NCBI RefSeq assembly: GCF_023923225.1
Contig: NZ_CP099489.1
Coordinates: 744,001-808,000, forward strand
DNA: 64,000 bases
DNA from: Ornithinimicrobium faecis
GTDB lineage: Bacteria; Actinomycetota; Actinomycetes; Actinomycetales; Dermatophilaceae
Direction of reading: 5' to 3'
The translations under genes were made by a program, and so were the position numbers. Below the pieces are notes generated by a model. The model searched no databases and had not been told where the DNA came from. It saw only the letters and a list, made by a program, of their open reading frames with translations. Of this stretch, positions 1-7,861 are shown piece by piece (within the stretch, counting starts at the first letter, position 1; every line of letters starts with the position of its first letter).

Positions 1-877
1 GGTTCTCGGCGTCGTCCTCCTCCACCTCAACGTCCTCGTTGCGGGTCACCCGGAAGGTGAAGGTCTCGTGCACCTCCATGCCGGGGAAGAGGAACTCCAG
101 GTGGGCCGCGATGAGTTCCTCGAGCAGGACATAGCGGTTGAGATAGAGGTCGTCGTCGTCGGACAGCTCGATGAACCGGGGGAGCAGTGGCGGCACCTTG
201 ACGCGGGCGAAGTGCTCGTGCCCGGTCTGCGGGTTGATCAGGATGACCGCCAGGTTCAGGGACAGGCCACTGATATAGGGGAACGGGTGGGCGGGGTCCA
301 CGGCCAGCGGCGTCAGCACGGGATAGACCGTGCTGCGGAACATGTCCCCGAGGCGTTCCTGCTCCTCCTTGGTCAGTTCGTCCCAACGGACCAGGCTGAT
401 GCCCTCGTTGCTCAGGGCCGGCCCCACGACATCGCGGAACAGCATCGAGTGGCGCCCCATCAGCTCGTGGGCGCCGACCGAGATCTCGTCGAGCACCTCG
501 CGGGGCTCCAGCCCGGAGGCGGACCGGGTCGCGATGCCGGTGGCGATGCGGCGCTTGAGTCCGGCCACCCGCACCATGAAGAACTCATCGAGGTTGCTGG
601 CGAAGATCGCCAGGAAGCGAGCTCGCTCGAGCAACGGGAGGTCGGCGTCGCCGGCGAGCTGCAGCACCCGCTCGTTGAACTGCAGCCAGGAGACCTCGCG
701 GTCCAGGAACCGGTCCTCGGGCAGGCTCTGTGGGTCCCCCGGGAAGTCCCCGTCAGAGGGGACGGCGCTGATGAACCGGCCGTTGGAGGCCCGGGGTCGC
801 TGCGCACGGATCGTGGGCAGCGGCACGACGGAGGAGGACTCCACGATGTCCGGAACCGGCCGGGGATTGGAGGTCAT
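1..877 (-). CDS. ppk1: polyphosphate kinase 1, N-terminal part (cut by window edge)
   Basis: Polyphosphate kinase makes inorganic polyphosphate reversibly from ATP. About 292 N-terminal residues are visible and the frame stays open to base 1, so the catalytic C-terminal part lies outside. After a variable first 50 residues comes the family signature [20 protein letters not shown] (residues 57-75), followed by [20 protein letters not shown] (82-101). Near the edge, [17 protein letters not shown] matches the end of the head domain. The start at 877 is an ATG seven bases after CACACT, consistent with a leaderless transcript. It runs in the same direction as mshD but 33 bases downstream of it. 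The family call is firm. Confidence 0.95.
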   Translation of the reverse strand, partial: MTSNPRPVPDIVESSSVVPLPTIRAQRPRASNGRFISAVPSDGDFPGDPQSLPEDRFLDREVSWLQFNERVLQLAGDADLPLLERARFLAIFASNLDEFFMVRVAGLKRRIATGIATRSASGLEPREVLDEISVGAHELMGRHSMLFRDVVGPALSNEGISLVRWDELTKEEQERLGDMFRSTVYPVLTPLAVDPAHPFPYISGLSLNLAVILINPQTGHEHFARVKVPPLLPRFIELSDDDDLYLNRYVLLEELIAAHLEFLFPGMEVHETFTFRVTRNEDVEVEEDDAEN

Positions 878-909
878 GAGGACCAGTGTGCCACCAGGAA
901 GGGTGCTGC

Positions 910-1851
910 TCAGGTGGTGGCGGGGGCGGCATACATTACGTCGATCGCGGAGCGCTCGAAGCCCAGCCGGTGGTAGGTCGCCAGCGCCGGATCGTTGTCC
1001 CCCTCGACGTAGAGCGTGGCGCTGCCCAGCCCACGGTTGCGCAGGTGGTGCAGGCCGACGAGGGTGGTCACCTTGCCCAGGCCACGGCCCTGGTATGCCG
1101 GGTCGACCCCGACGACGTAGACCTCACCCGACGTGGGGACACTGTGTCCCGGCTCGGCCGGCTCGACCTTGGTCCAGTGGAAGGCCGCCAGGTCCTCGCC
1201 CTCCTCGATGAGCAGGAAGCCCTGGGGGTCGAACCACGGCTCGGACGTGCGCTCCTGCAGGTCGGCGAGCGTCATCCGACCCTGCTCCGGGTGATCGGCG
1301 AAGGACCGTGCGTTGACGTCCAGCCACCGCTGCTCGTCGCGGCCGATCTCGAAGGGACGCACGGTGAAGCCCTCTGGCAGGTCCACCTCCGGCAGCTCGG
1401 ACCACTCTCCGCGCAACGGCCGGGTCATCTGCCACAGGTCGCGCACCGAGTCCAGGCCCAGGCTCTTGAACAGTGCCTTGGCTGCCGGCAGGTCGCCGTG
1501 GGCCCAGAACCGGGTGCCCGGCCAACGCTCGAGCACCTCGGTGGCCAGGGCCCGACCGTGACCATCGTGTCGGTGGTCGGGGTCCACGACGATCTCCGCC
1601 GCGGGCGGGTCGGAGTGCTCGACATGGGCATAGGCGATCACACCGGGGCGCGGTGTGTCGGGGTTCTGCTCGACCACCAGGTGCGTCGTGTGGGCCTCGC
1701 CGGACGGGGAGCCGGGCAGGCGGCGCACGTCGAGCACCGTCTGCTCGGACAGTGGCCGGACCCCGTCGTGGGTCGCTGCGCGCACGGCCAGGGCCAGCAC
1801 GTCTGCGGACTGGGTCGGCTCGAGGTGATCATCAGTCGCCGTCGGCTGCAT
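910..1851 (-). CDS. mshD: mycothiol synthase (MshD)
   Basis: Final step of mycothiol synthesis: acetyl transfer from acetyl-CoA to the cysteinyl amine of Cys-GlcN-Ins in the cytoplasm. The 313-residue length fits a double GNAT protein. The C-terminal GNAT domain carries the acetyl-CoA motif QGRGLG (254-259) and ends with the typical [16 protein letters not shown] segment; a degenerate second site (DGHGRAL) sits in the N-terminal half. The ATG lies 4 bases after the stop of the upstream glnR-like gene, so the two are one transcript, the same pair as in mycobacteria. mshA and mscR in this window belong to the same thiol system. Confidence 0.93.
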   Translation of the reverse strand: MQPTATDDHLEPTQSADVLALAVRAATHDGVRPLSEQTVLDVRRLPGSPSGEAHTTHLVVEQNPDTPRPGVIAYAHVEHSDPPAAEIVVDPDHRHDGHGRALATEVLERWPGTRFWAHGDLPAAKALFKSLGLDSVRDLWQMTRPLRGEWSELPEVDLPEGFTVRPFEIGRDEQRWLDVNARSFADHPEQGRMTLADLQERTSEPWFDPQGFLLIEEGEDLAAFHWTKVEPAEPGHSVPTSGEVYVVGVDPAYQGRGLGKVTTLVGLHHLRNRGLGSATLYVEGDNDPALATYHRLGFERSAIDVMYAAPATT

Positions 1852-1855
1852 CGGG

Positions 1856-2575
1856 CTATTCCACCACGTCCCGGTCAGCAGTCGAGCGAGCTGGTCCGGA
1901 AAGGCGGTAACCGACGTTGCGGATCGTGCCGATCAGGGACTCGCGCTCGGGGCCGAGTTTGGCGCGCAGACGCCGGATGTGGACGTCCACCGTGCGGGTG
2001 CCCCCGTAGTAGTCGGTGCCCCACACCTCCTGCAGCAACTGCTCACGACTCATCACCCGACGGGGATGAGCGACCAGGAACTTCAGCAGCTCAAACTCCT
2101 TGAAGGTCAGGTTGAGCGGTTCCCCTCCGGCGCGGACCGTCCAGCTCGCCTCGTCGACGACCACATCGCCAGCACGCAGCGGGGCATCCTCGCTCTCCGA
2201 TGGGCCATCCTGAGCCGCAGGCACCTGGGCCGTCGCCCGCTGCAGTCGTGCGGCCAACTCGGCTGGCCCCGCACCGGAGAGCACAAAGTCCGAGACGGGC
2301 CACTGGTGGTCCAGTGCCGCCAGGCCGCCCTCGGAGAAGACCGCCACGACGGGTGCGCCGAGGTGCATGGTGGCCAGCGTGCGGGCCACGATGCGGGCCT
2401 GGACCAGGGCGCGGGTGGCATCAAGCAGCACGAGGTGGGGTGGTGGTCCAGTCAGCAGCGCCGCCGGGTCGAGGTCCAGGACCCGCAGCTGGTGGGGGAG
2501 GAGCTCGAGTGAGGGCAGCACCGTGGCCGGCGCGTCTGCGGCGCCACCGGGGGTCAGAAGTGCCAGGTCGGCCAC
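1856..2575 (-). CDS. glnR: GlnR-like atypical OmpR-family transcriptional regulator
   Basis: DNA-binding regulator of 239 residues. The C-terminal winged helix is clear (KEFELLKFLVAHPRRVMSRE, then WGTDYYGGTRTVDVHIRRLR). The N-terminal half is a receiver-like fold without the usual acidic pocket, as in GlnR orphan regulators of nitrogen metabolism, and GlnR genes lie directly upstream of mshD in other actinobacteria. I chose the GTG at 2575 because it follows a TATTCT box (2582-2587, minus strand) by 6 bases and begins VADLALLTPGG like relatives; an ATG at 2623 would add 16 residues. Family is sure; the exact regulon is inferred from synteny. Confidence 0.85.
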   Translation of the reverse strand: MADLALLTPGGAADAPATVLPSLELLPHQLRVLDLDPAALLTGPPPHLVLLDATRALVQARIVARTLATMHLGAPVVAVFSEGGLAALDHQWPVSDFVLSGAGPAELAARLQRATAQVPAAQDGPSESEDAPLRAGDVVVDEASWTVRAGGEPLNLTFKEFELLKFLVAHPRRVMSREQLLQEVWGTDYYGGTRTVDVHIRRLRAKLGPERESLIGTIRNVGYRLSGPARSTADRDVVE

Positions 2576-2667
2576 TGCGCCAGAATAGTCGGCGCGCGAT
2601 GCTGCCCCTGACGCCAGTGCCACGCCGTGGGTCTGTGTTGGGCAGGCTCAGTGGCACGATGTTCCCT

Positions 2668-3447
2668 GTGCCGACCCGCAGACCACTGATGCCGCCCTCC
2701 ATCGAGGTTGCCGTCATGGTGTGCTGCGCGGCGTCGGTCGCCTCCCTCGCGGCACTGGCGGGCCCCTTCGTTCTGGCCCTGGCGCTGTGGATCGCTGGCG
2801 CGGTGGTGTCCTGGGGCTGGGCGGGGATGTTGGCGCTGCCGGCACCCAAGGGCACCGCGGCGATCCTGTATGCCGGGTCGCTGGCTCTCGTCCTCAGCCC
2901 CCTGGTGAGTGCGGAGCGGCCGATGCTGACCTGGGTGGCAGGCGCGTTGGCGCTCGCCCTCATCGCGGCCTTCGTGCACCAGTTGATGCGGGTCGACGGA
3001 CGCCCGCGCATCGTGGAATCGATCAGCTCGATCGCCCTCGGGCTCGGGGTGATGACGTGTGGCGTGCTGCTGATCCCGCTGAGCTCCACCGCCGAGGGCG
3101 CGGCGTTGGTCGTGGCCACCGTCGTGGGCGCTGCGGCCAGCTCGATCAGCGACATCCTCGGCCACTGGAAGCCGTTGCGGCCCTGGCTGGTGCCGCTCGC
3201 CCTGCTCGTGGGTGGCGGTGCTGCAGCCCTGGTGGCCGTGGGTCTGGGCATGCAGTGGAGCATCTTCCTGCTCTCCGGCGTGGTGGCCGGCGCGGTGAGT
3301 CATGCGCTGCGCAGCGTGCACAGCACCCTGCCGACGATGGCGCACCCACGACCGCGCCTGGTGATGGCCATCTGTTCACTGCTGGTCACGGGGCCGGTCG
3401 CCTATGCCGTCGCGCTGGCGCTGCTCCCAGGCTTCTCGCTCGCCTGA
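2668..3447 (+). CDS. polytopic membrane protein of unknown function
   Basis: About 259 residues with roughly eight hydrophobic segments and almost no soluble domain (for example VCCAASVASLAALAGPFVLA near the N-terminus and VYAVALALLP-like helices at the end). I recognise no catalytic or transport motif. Transcribed divergently from glnR with about 90 bases between starts. The GTG at 2668 lies 7 bases after CACGAT (2655-2660); an in-frame ATG at 2659 is also possible but overlaps the presumed promoter box. Seen: membrane topology. Not known: substrate or role. Confidence 0.75.
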   Translation: MPTRRPLMPPSIEVAVMVCCAASVASLAALAGPFVLALALWIAGAVVSWGWAGMLALPAPKGTAAILYAGSLALVLSPLVSAERPMLTWVAGALALALIAAFVHQLMRVDGRPRIVESISSIALGLGVMTCGVLLIPLSSTAEGAALVVATVVGAAASSISDILGHWKPLRPWLVPLALLVGGGAAALVAVGLGMQWSIFLLSGVVAGAVSHALRSVHSTLPTMAHPRPRLVMAICSLLVTGPVAYAVALALLPGFSLA

Positions 3448-3473
3448 CCCCCGCTCGCGCCGCCGCGCGCCCG

Positions 3474-3541
3474 ACTGACAGCACCTCCCGGTTCTGACAG
3501 CCTGCCGTTCCAGGCTCCAAGAACCGTTTCGTGCTGTCAGT
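3474..3541. repeat. structured intergenic repeat, copy A
   Basis: Three nested inverted repeats: outer arms 3474-3484 / 3531-3541 (11 bp, perfect), middle arms CGGTTCT 3489-3495 / AGAACCG 3520-3526, inner arms AGCCTG 3499-3504 / CAGGCT 3511-3516 around a 6-base loop. A second copy with the same core but different outer arms lies at 22591-22662. It sits between the membrane protein and the nitrobindin-like gene and could also act as a terminator. Confidence 0.8.
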
Positions 3542-3606
3542 GCGCACACGTTCCGAGTGCACGTTCGCCGTGGCAGGCAGCCCTCGGCACGCCCTACGAT
3601 GGAGTC

Positions 3607-4104
3607 GTGGCTTTTGAACTTGATCCGAACATGCCCTCCGAGCTCGCACCCCTGGCCTGGTTGATTGGCCGCTGGGAGGGAGCCGGAGTCGTCGGCTATC
3701 CGACCATGGAGTCCAAGAACTTCGGGCAGGAGATCGAGGTCAGCCATGACGGCCGGCCGTTCCTGCGGTGGGAGTCCAAGGCCTGGATCCTGGACGACGA
3801 CGGCAACAAGGTCCGTCCCGCCGGCACCGAGCTCGGGTTCTGGCGTCCGCTGCCGGACGGCGAGGTGGAGCTCCTGCTCACCCACCCGACCGGCATCGTG
3901 GAGCTCTATTTCGGCAACACCAGCCCGGCGAAGATCGAGCTGCGCACCGACAGCGTCGTGCGCAGCCCGCACGCCAAGGAATACACCGCAGCGCACCGCC
4001 TCTATGGGCTGGTCAACTCCAACCTGATGTGGGTGATGGACATGGCGGCCATGGGCCAGCCCCTCACCAGCCACCTGTCTGCGGAGCTCAAGCGCGTCGG
4101 CTGA
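3607..4104 (+). CDS. nitrobindin-like heme-binding beta-barrel protein (FABP-like, THAP4 domain)
   Basis: A 165-residue cytosolic beta-barrel of the nitrobindin family, which binds ferric heme and reacts with nitric oxide or peroxynitrite in characterised members. The signature GRWEGAG is at residues 21-27 and the proximal histidine candidate is H156 in LTSHLSAEL near the C-terminus. The GTG start follows TACGAT (3595-3600) by 6 bases, a leaderless arrangement. The gene stands alone between a structured repeat and the convergent LCP gene. Older annotation calls this an UPF0678 fatty-acid-binding-like protein; ligand is inferred from family. Confidence 0.88.
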   Translation: MAFELDPNMPSELAPLAWLIGRWEGAGVVGYPTMESKNFGQEIEVSHDGRPFLRWESKAWILDDDGNKVRPAGTELGFWRPLPDGEVELLLTHPTGIVELYFGNTSPAKIELRTDSVVRSPHAKEYTAAHRLYGLVNSNLMWVMDMAAMGQPLTSHLSAELKRVG

Positions 4105-4170
4105 GCGGTCCGCCGACGTCGTTGTCCACGCGCGTCGGCTAGACAGTGGGCCCCTCGGTCAGACGTCCGG

Positions 4171-5280
4171 TCAGCCGAAGCCCTGCTTGGGCGACACGTC
4201 ATCGGTGTAGTCCGCCATGGTGTCGGAGCGCAGGTGCTCGCGCAGCACCTCCAGTTGCGCCTCGTGGGGGATCACGATTGACCCGGCGTAGTCGTCACTG
4301 CCGATGCCGCTCCACGGGGCGGTCACAAAGTTGATGTCGCCGCCGCGCACGTTGCGCATGGACCAGCCGAGGTCACGCATGTCGCCCACCGCGAAGCCGT
4401 CGTCGACGGTCAGGTTCTGGGTGCCAGCGTCGACCACGTCGGCCAGTCGGGCCGGGTTGGTGAAGGTCTCACGGGTCAGCACCTGGAGCATCAGAGCCTT
4501 GATGAAGGCCTGCTGGCGCTGACCGCGGGAGATGTCGCCCTGGCTGAGGGCATAGCGCTCACGGACGAACTTCAGGGCCGTCTCGCCATCCATCCGCTGG
4601 GTGCCCTCGGCGAAATCGGGGCTGGCCTCGGCCACGTTGACCTCGACGCCACCGACCGCGTCGGTCAGCGACTTGAAGCTCTCGAAGTCAGTGATCACCA
4701 CGTGGTCGATCGGCACGCCGACCAGGGGCTGGAGCGTCTGCACGAGCAGCGGTGTGCCGCCGAAGGAGTAGGCCGCATTGAGCTTGTTCTTGTTGTTCGA
4801 GCCGGGGATCTCCACGAAATAGTCGCGGGGGAAGTGCACCAGGTCGACGCGGTCACGGTCGTTTGAGATGTGCATCAGCACCATCACGTCGGAGCGTCCA
4901 CGCTCGGCGTCCACGTTGCGACTGTCCGAGCCCACGACGAGGATGTTCAGCGCGTCGCCTGCCTCCTCGGCGCGCTCGGGCGGCGTGGTCGGGGTGACCT
5001 CGCTGTCCTCACCGCGGATCGGGGAGTCCGGCAGCGGCAGCAACTCGGCGTGGGTGACGTTGTTGCTGACCCGCCAGTTCAGGAAGGCGACATAGCCGGC
5101 GACCGCAGCGATCGACACCAGGGCGAGCGTCACGACCGTGACGATGGCGATCCGCAGGCCACGGCGCTTGCGCCTCGGGCGGGTCGTCGGCTCTGAATCT
5201 TCGACGGAACCAGCGCCGTCGAAGATGTCGTGGTCATCTCCGGCGGCGTCCCGCGGCGTGTTCTCGTGATCCCCTGCCAT
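4171..5280 (-). CDS. LytR-CpsA-Psr family cell-wall glycopolymer ligase
   Basis: LCP enzymes transfer undecaprenyl-linked glycopolymers to peptidoglycan outside the membrane. The 369-residue protein has a charged cytoplasmic N-terminus, one transmembrane segment after RPRRKRRG (IAIVTVVTLALVSIAAVAGY), then the LCP domain with VVGSDSRN, the Asp/Arg motif GRSDVMVLMHI, HFPRDYFVEIPG and the SRGQRQQAFIKAL block. I chose ATG 5280: it follows a TACTAT box (5288-5293) by 7 bases, while an upstream start would overlap the divergent ygfZ promoter. Confidence 0.92.
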   Translation of the reverse strand: MAGDHENTPRDAAGDDHDIFDGAGSVEDSEPTTRPRRKRRGLRIAIVTVVTLALVSIAAVAGYVAFLNWRVSNNVTHAELLPLPDSPIRGEDSEVTPTTPPERAEEAGDALNILVVGSDSRNVDAERGRSDVMVLMHISNDRDRVDLVHFPRDYFVEIPGSNNKNKLNAAYSFGGTPLLVQTLQPLVGVPIDHVVITDFESFKSLTDAVGGVEVNVAEASPDFAEGTQRMDGETALKFVRERYALSQGDISRGQRQQAFIKALMLQVLTRETFTNPARLADVVDAGTQNLTVDDGFAVGDMRDLGWSMRNVRGGDINFVTAPWSGIGSDDYAGSIVIPHEAQLEVLREHLRSDTMADYTDDVSPKQGFG

Positions 5281-5284
5281 GAGG

Positions 5285-5324
5285 CAGATAGTACGTGCCC
5301 AGACTGGAGAGATACCGTGAATGC
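5285..5324. promoter_or_regulatory. divergent leaderless promoters for the LCP gene and ygfZ
   Basis: Two TANNNT boxes face away from each other: TACTAT on the minus strand at 5288-5293 (7 bases before ATG 5280) and TACCGT on the plus strand at 5313-5318 (6 bases before GTG 5325). Only 44 bases separate the two start codons, so neither transcript can have a usual leader. Confidence 0.6.
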
Positions 5325-6389
5325 GTGACACACCCCAGCAGTCCGACCACCGATCCCCAGACCCAGGAGCCCGCGACCTGGCAGAGCCCGCTGCTCCAGC
5401 GCCCCGGCGCGGTCGCCTCCACCGCCGTTGACGCCGGCGTTGCGGCCCACTATGGCGACCCCCACCGCGAGCAGCGCCTGCTCGTCGAGGGACTGGCGGT
5501 CGTCGACCTGTCCCACCGTGCGGTGCTCACCATCACCGGCCCGGACCGACTCAGCTGGCTGCACTCGCTGACCAGCCAGGCGCTGACCAACCTCGCGCCC
5601 CGCACGTCCACCGAGACGCTCATCCTCACGCCCAAGGGCCACATCGAGCACGCGCTCAACGTCGTCGACGACGGGGAGACCACCTGGCTGATCACCGACC
5701 CCCGGACCGCTGGTGCTGCGCAGACCTGGCTCGACTCGATGCGCTTCATGCTGCGCGTGGAGGTCGCTGACCGGACCGAGGACTTCGCGGTCGTCGGCGA
5801 GCCGGTGGCCCGCGAGTCCGTCGAGGGCGAGCACCTGGCCTGGGTCGACCACTGGCCCGGGCCGGTGGGTGACACCGCCTGTTACGGCCCAGAGGAGGAC
5901 CACCCCGGCAGCAGCCGACCCTGGCGTGAGGTGCTGGTCCCACGCGGCGAGCTCACGGCATACGTCGGGGAGCGCCCGCTGTCGGGCACCTGGGCCGCCG
6001 AGGCCCTGCGGGTCGCGGCCTGGCGTCCGCGGGCCGGTGCTGAGACAGACCACCGCACGATCGCCCACGAGCTGGACTGGCTGCGCTCTGCCGTGCACCT
6101 GCACAAGGGCTGCTATCGCGGGCAGGAGACGATCGCCAGGGTCCACAACCTGGGGCGTCCACCGCGGCGGCTCGTCTTCCTGCACCTGGACGGCTCCGGG
6201 CACACGCTGCCCGAGTCGGGTGACGAGCTGAAGCACGGCGACAAGGTCGTGGGACGGGTGACCACAGTGGCGCGACACTACGAGGACGGCCCGATCGCAC
6301 TGGCCGTCATCAAGCGCAACACGGACCCGACCGCAGTGCTCACGGCAGGCCCGACGAGTGCCGCGCAGACGGTGGTCGTCCGGCCCTGA
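5325..6389 (+). CDS. ygfZ: YgfZ/GcvT-like folate-binding protein
   Basis: Folate-dependent protein that supports iron-sulfur cluster assembly or repair. The 354-residue product has the GcvT-like fold and the diagnostic YgfZ signature KGCYRGQE with its conserved cysteine near residue 261. The GTG at 5325 was preferred to an upstream in-frame start because it lies 6 bases after TACCGT. It is followed by the BKACE gene on the same strand with a 24-base gap. Family assignment is firm; the iron-sulfur role comes from characterised homologues. Confidence 0.9.
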   Translation: MTHPSSPTTDPQTQEPATWQSPLLQRPGAVASTAVDAGVAAHYGDPHREQRLLVEGLAVVDLSHRAVLTITGPDRLSWLHSLTSQALTNLAPRTSTETLILTPKGHIEHALNVVDDGETTWLITDPRTAGAAQTWLDSMRFMLRVEVADRTEDFAVVGEPVARESVEGEHLAWVDHWPGPVGDTACYGPEEDHPGSSRPWREVLVPRGELTAYVGERPLSGTWAAEALRVAAWRPRAGAETDHRTIAHELDWLRSAVHLHKGCYRGQETIARVHNLGRPPRRLVFLHLDGSGHTLPESGDELKHGDKVVGRVTTVARHYEDGPIALAVIKRNTDPTAVLTAGPTSAAQTVVVRP

Positions 6390-6413
6390 CCCCGGCCTGG
6401 CAAGATGCGGGCC

Positions 6414-7253
6414 ATGGCCGCCTCAACGCTGATCACGGTCGCTCCCACGGGAGCAGAGACCGCCAAGTCCGACTTCCCGCAACTGCCGACCACGCTCGAG
6501 GAGCTGGTCGAGACCGCTGTCGCGTGCCAGGAGGCGGGCGCTGGCCTGATCCACGTGCACATCCGCGACGCGGAGCACGAGCCCACCCTGGACGCCACGC
6601 GGCTGCGCGACACGGTGCAGGCGCTGCGCGAGCAGACTGACCTGGTGGTCCAGTTGTCCACCGGCGGGTCGGTGCACGACCCGCTCGAGTCCCGCCTGCA
6701 GGTGTTGGACGCCGAGCCCGACTCGTGCAGCCTCACCTGCGGCACGACCAACTTCGGCGACAACGTCTTCCTCAACCCTTATCCGTTCATGAGCCAGCTC
6801 TATCGCCAGGCCCAGGAGCACGAGGTGGTGCCGGAGTTTGAGTTGTTCGACCTCGGGCACGTGCACGCGCTGCGCCGGCTCATCGACGAGCACGGGCTGC
6901 CCCACGGCGGCAAGGTCCACGTCGACTTCGTGACCAACGTGCCCGGCGGCATGCCCGGCACGATCGAGGCGCTGGTTGCCGGGATCCAGGCCCTGCCGGA
7001 CGAGGTCACGAGTTGGTCGGCCACCGGCATCGGTCGAGCCCACCTGCCGATCGCTGCAGCGGCCCTGGCCGCGGGCGGACACCTGAGGGTCGGCATGGAG
7101 GACAATCTGATGTTGGCCCGCGGACAGCAGGTGCAGCACAACAGTGAGCTGGTCTCGCGCGTTGCTGAGTTGGCCACCTTGATGCAGCGACCGCCCATGT
7201 CCACCGAGGACGCCCGTGCACTGCTCGGGGTCAAGGAGCGCCGGCAGCGCTGA
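6414..7253 (+). CDS. beta-keto acid cleavage enzyme (BKACE, DUF849)
   Basis: Zinc enzyme family that condenses a beta-keto acid with acetyl-CoA and cleaves it to an acyl-CoA and acetoacetate; 3-keto-5-aminohexanoate is one known substrate. The TIM barrel of 279 residues shows the zinc ligands HVH at 47-49 (LIHVHIRD) and the later Glu in VGMEDN. LTCGTTNFGDNVF and VTNVPGGMPG are typical. The ATG at 6414 follows CAAGAT by 7 bases; an ATG three codons earlier is possible. No lysine-fermentation genes are nearby, so the true substrate is open. Confidence 0.88.
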   Translation: MAASTLITVAPTGAETAKSDFPQLPTTLEELVETAVACQEAGAGLIHVHIRDAEHEPTLDATRLRDTVQALREQTDLVVQLSTGGSVHDPLESRLQVLDAEPDSCSLTCGTTNFGDNVFLNPYPFMSQLYRQAQEHEVVPEFELFDLGHVHALRRLIDEHGLPHGGKVHVDFVTNVPGGMPGTIEALVAGIQALPDEVTSWSATGIGRAHLPIAAAALAAGGHLRVGMEDNLMLARGQQVQHNSELVSRVAELATLMQRPPMSTEDARALLGVKERRQR

Positions 7254-7362
7254 CCGACCGGATCAGTATGCCGAGGCGCAGGCGAGCGAGCCCGTGCCAG
7301 GGCCCGGTCGGGACAGTGTGGCGAGGATCTCACCGCTCATGCGCTAACTGAGTTTGCATCCT

Positions 7363-7378
7363 GCTTGCAGTTGCAAGC
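7363..7378. promoter_or_regulatory. perfect palindrome upstream of XRE gene, probable autoregulatory operator
   Basis: GCTTGCA, two bases, TGCAAGC: 7-bp perfect arms. Its right edge touches the CATACT box (7378-7383) that sits 7 bases before the XRE start at 7391, so a bound regulator would cover the promoter. A related GTTTGCATCC half-site lies just upstream. Confidence 0.6.
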
Positions 7379-7390
7379 ATACTGGTGAGT

Positions 7391-7801
7391 ATGAGTCGTC
7401 TACCCGTCCCCGACCTGGGCCATTACCTGCGTGAGCAGCGTGAGGCTGCCCAGATGTCGGTGCGGCAGGTGGCCAAGGCGGCAGGCATTTCCAACCCCTA
7501 TCTCAGCCAGATCGAGCGGGGCCTGCGCAAACCGAGTGCGGAGATCCTGCAGCAGATCGCCAAGGGCCTGCGGATCTCGGCGGAGCAGTTGTATGTCCGT
7601 GCCGGGATCCTCGACGACCGCGCGGCCGGGACCCCGGTCGTGGAGCCGTATGACGTCACGGTCGCCATCATGGCCGACCAGCGGCTGAACGACCGACAGC
7701 GCCGGGCGCTGCTCGACGTCTACCGCTCATTCGTCGGCGACGCGGCCGACCTGCCCACTGACCCCTCCAGCGACCTGTCGGCCGAGCCCAGCGCCGACTG
7801 A
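7391..7801 (+). CDS. XRE-family helix-turn-helix regulator
   Basis: 136-residue regulator with an N-terminal HTH_3 domain (LREQREAAQMSVRQVAKAAG, then ISNPYLSQIERGLRKPSAEI) and a short helical C-terminal region ending in a Ser/Asp-rich tail. It resembles the regulator that precedes hbhA in mycobacteria, and here too it lies 60 bases upstream of the hbhA-like gene. The ATG at 7391 was chosen over GTG 7385 because the -10 box ends at 7383, which leaves 7 bases to the ATG but only one to the GTG. A perfect palindrome at 7363-7378 suggests autoregulation. Confidence 0.9.
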   Translation: MSRLPVPDLGHYLREQREAAQMSVRQVAKAAGISNPYLSQIERGLRKPSAEILQQIAKGLRISAEQLYVRAGILDDRAAGTPVVEPYDVTVAIMADQRLNDRQRRALLDVYRSFVGDAADLPTDPSSDLSAEPSAD

Positions 7802-7861
7802 CCCGCCCGTGCCACCAGGCCGGGCCACAGACAGACCACCCTCCAATCGAAGGAGCAGCAC

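Noticed and set aside
4092..4143. Direct repeat GCGCGTCGGCT at the end of the nitrobindin-like gene
   Set aside because: Two short copies 38 bases apart in a GC-rich spacer; too little to call an element.
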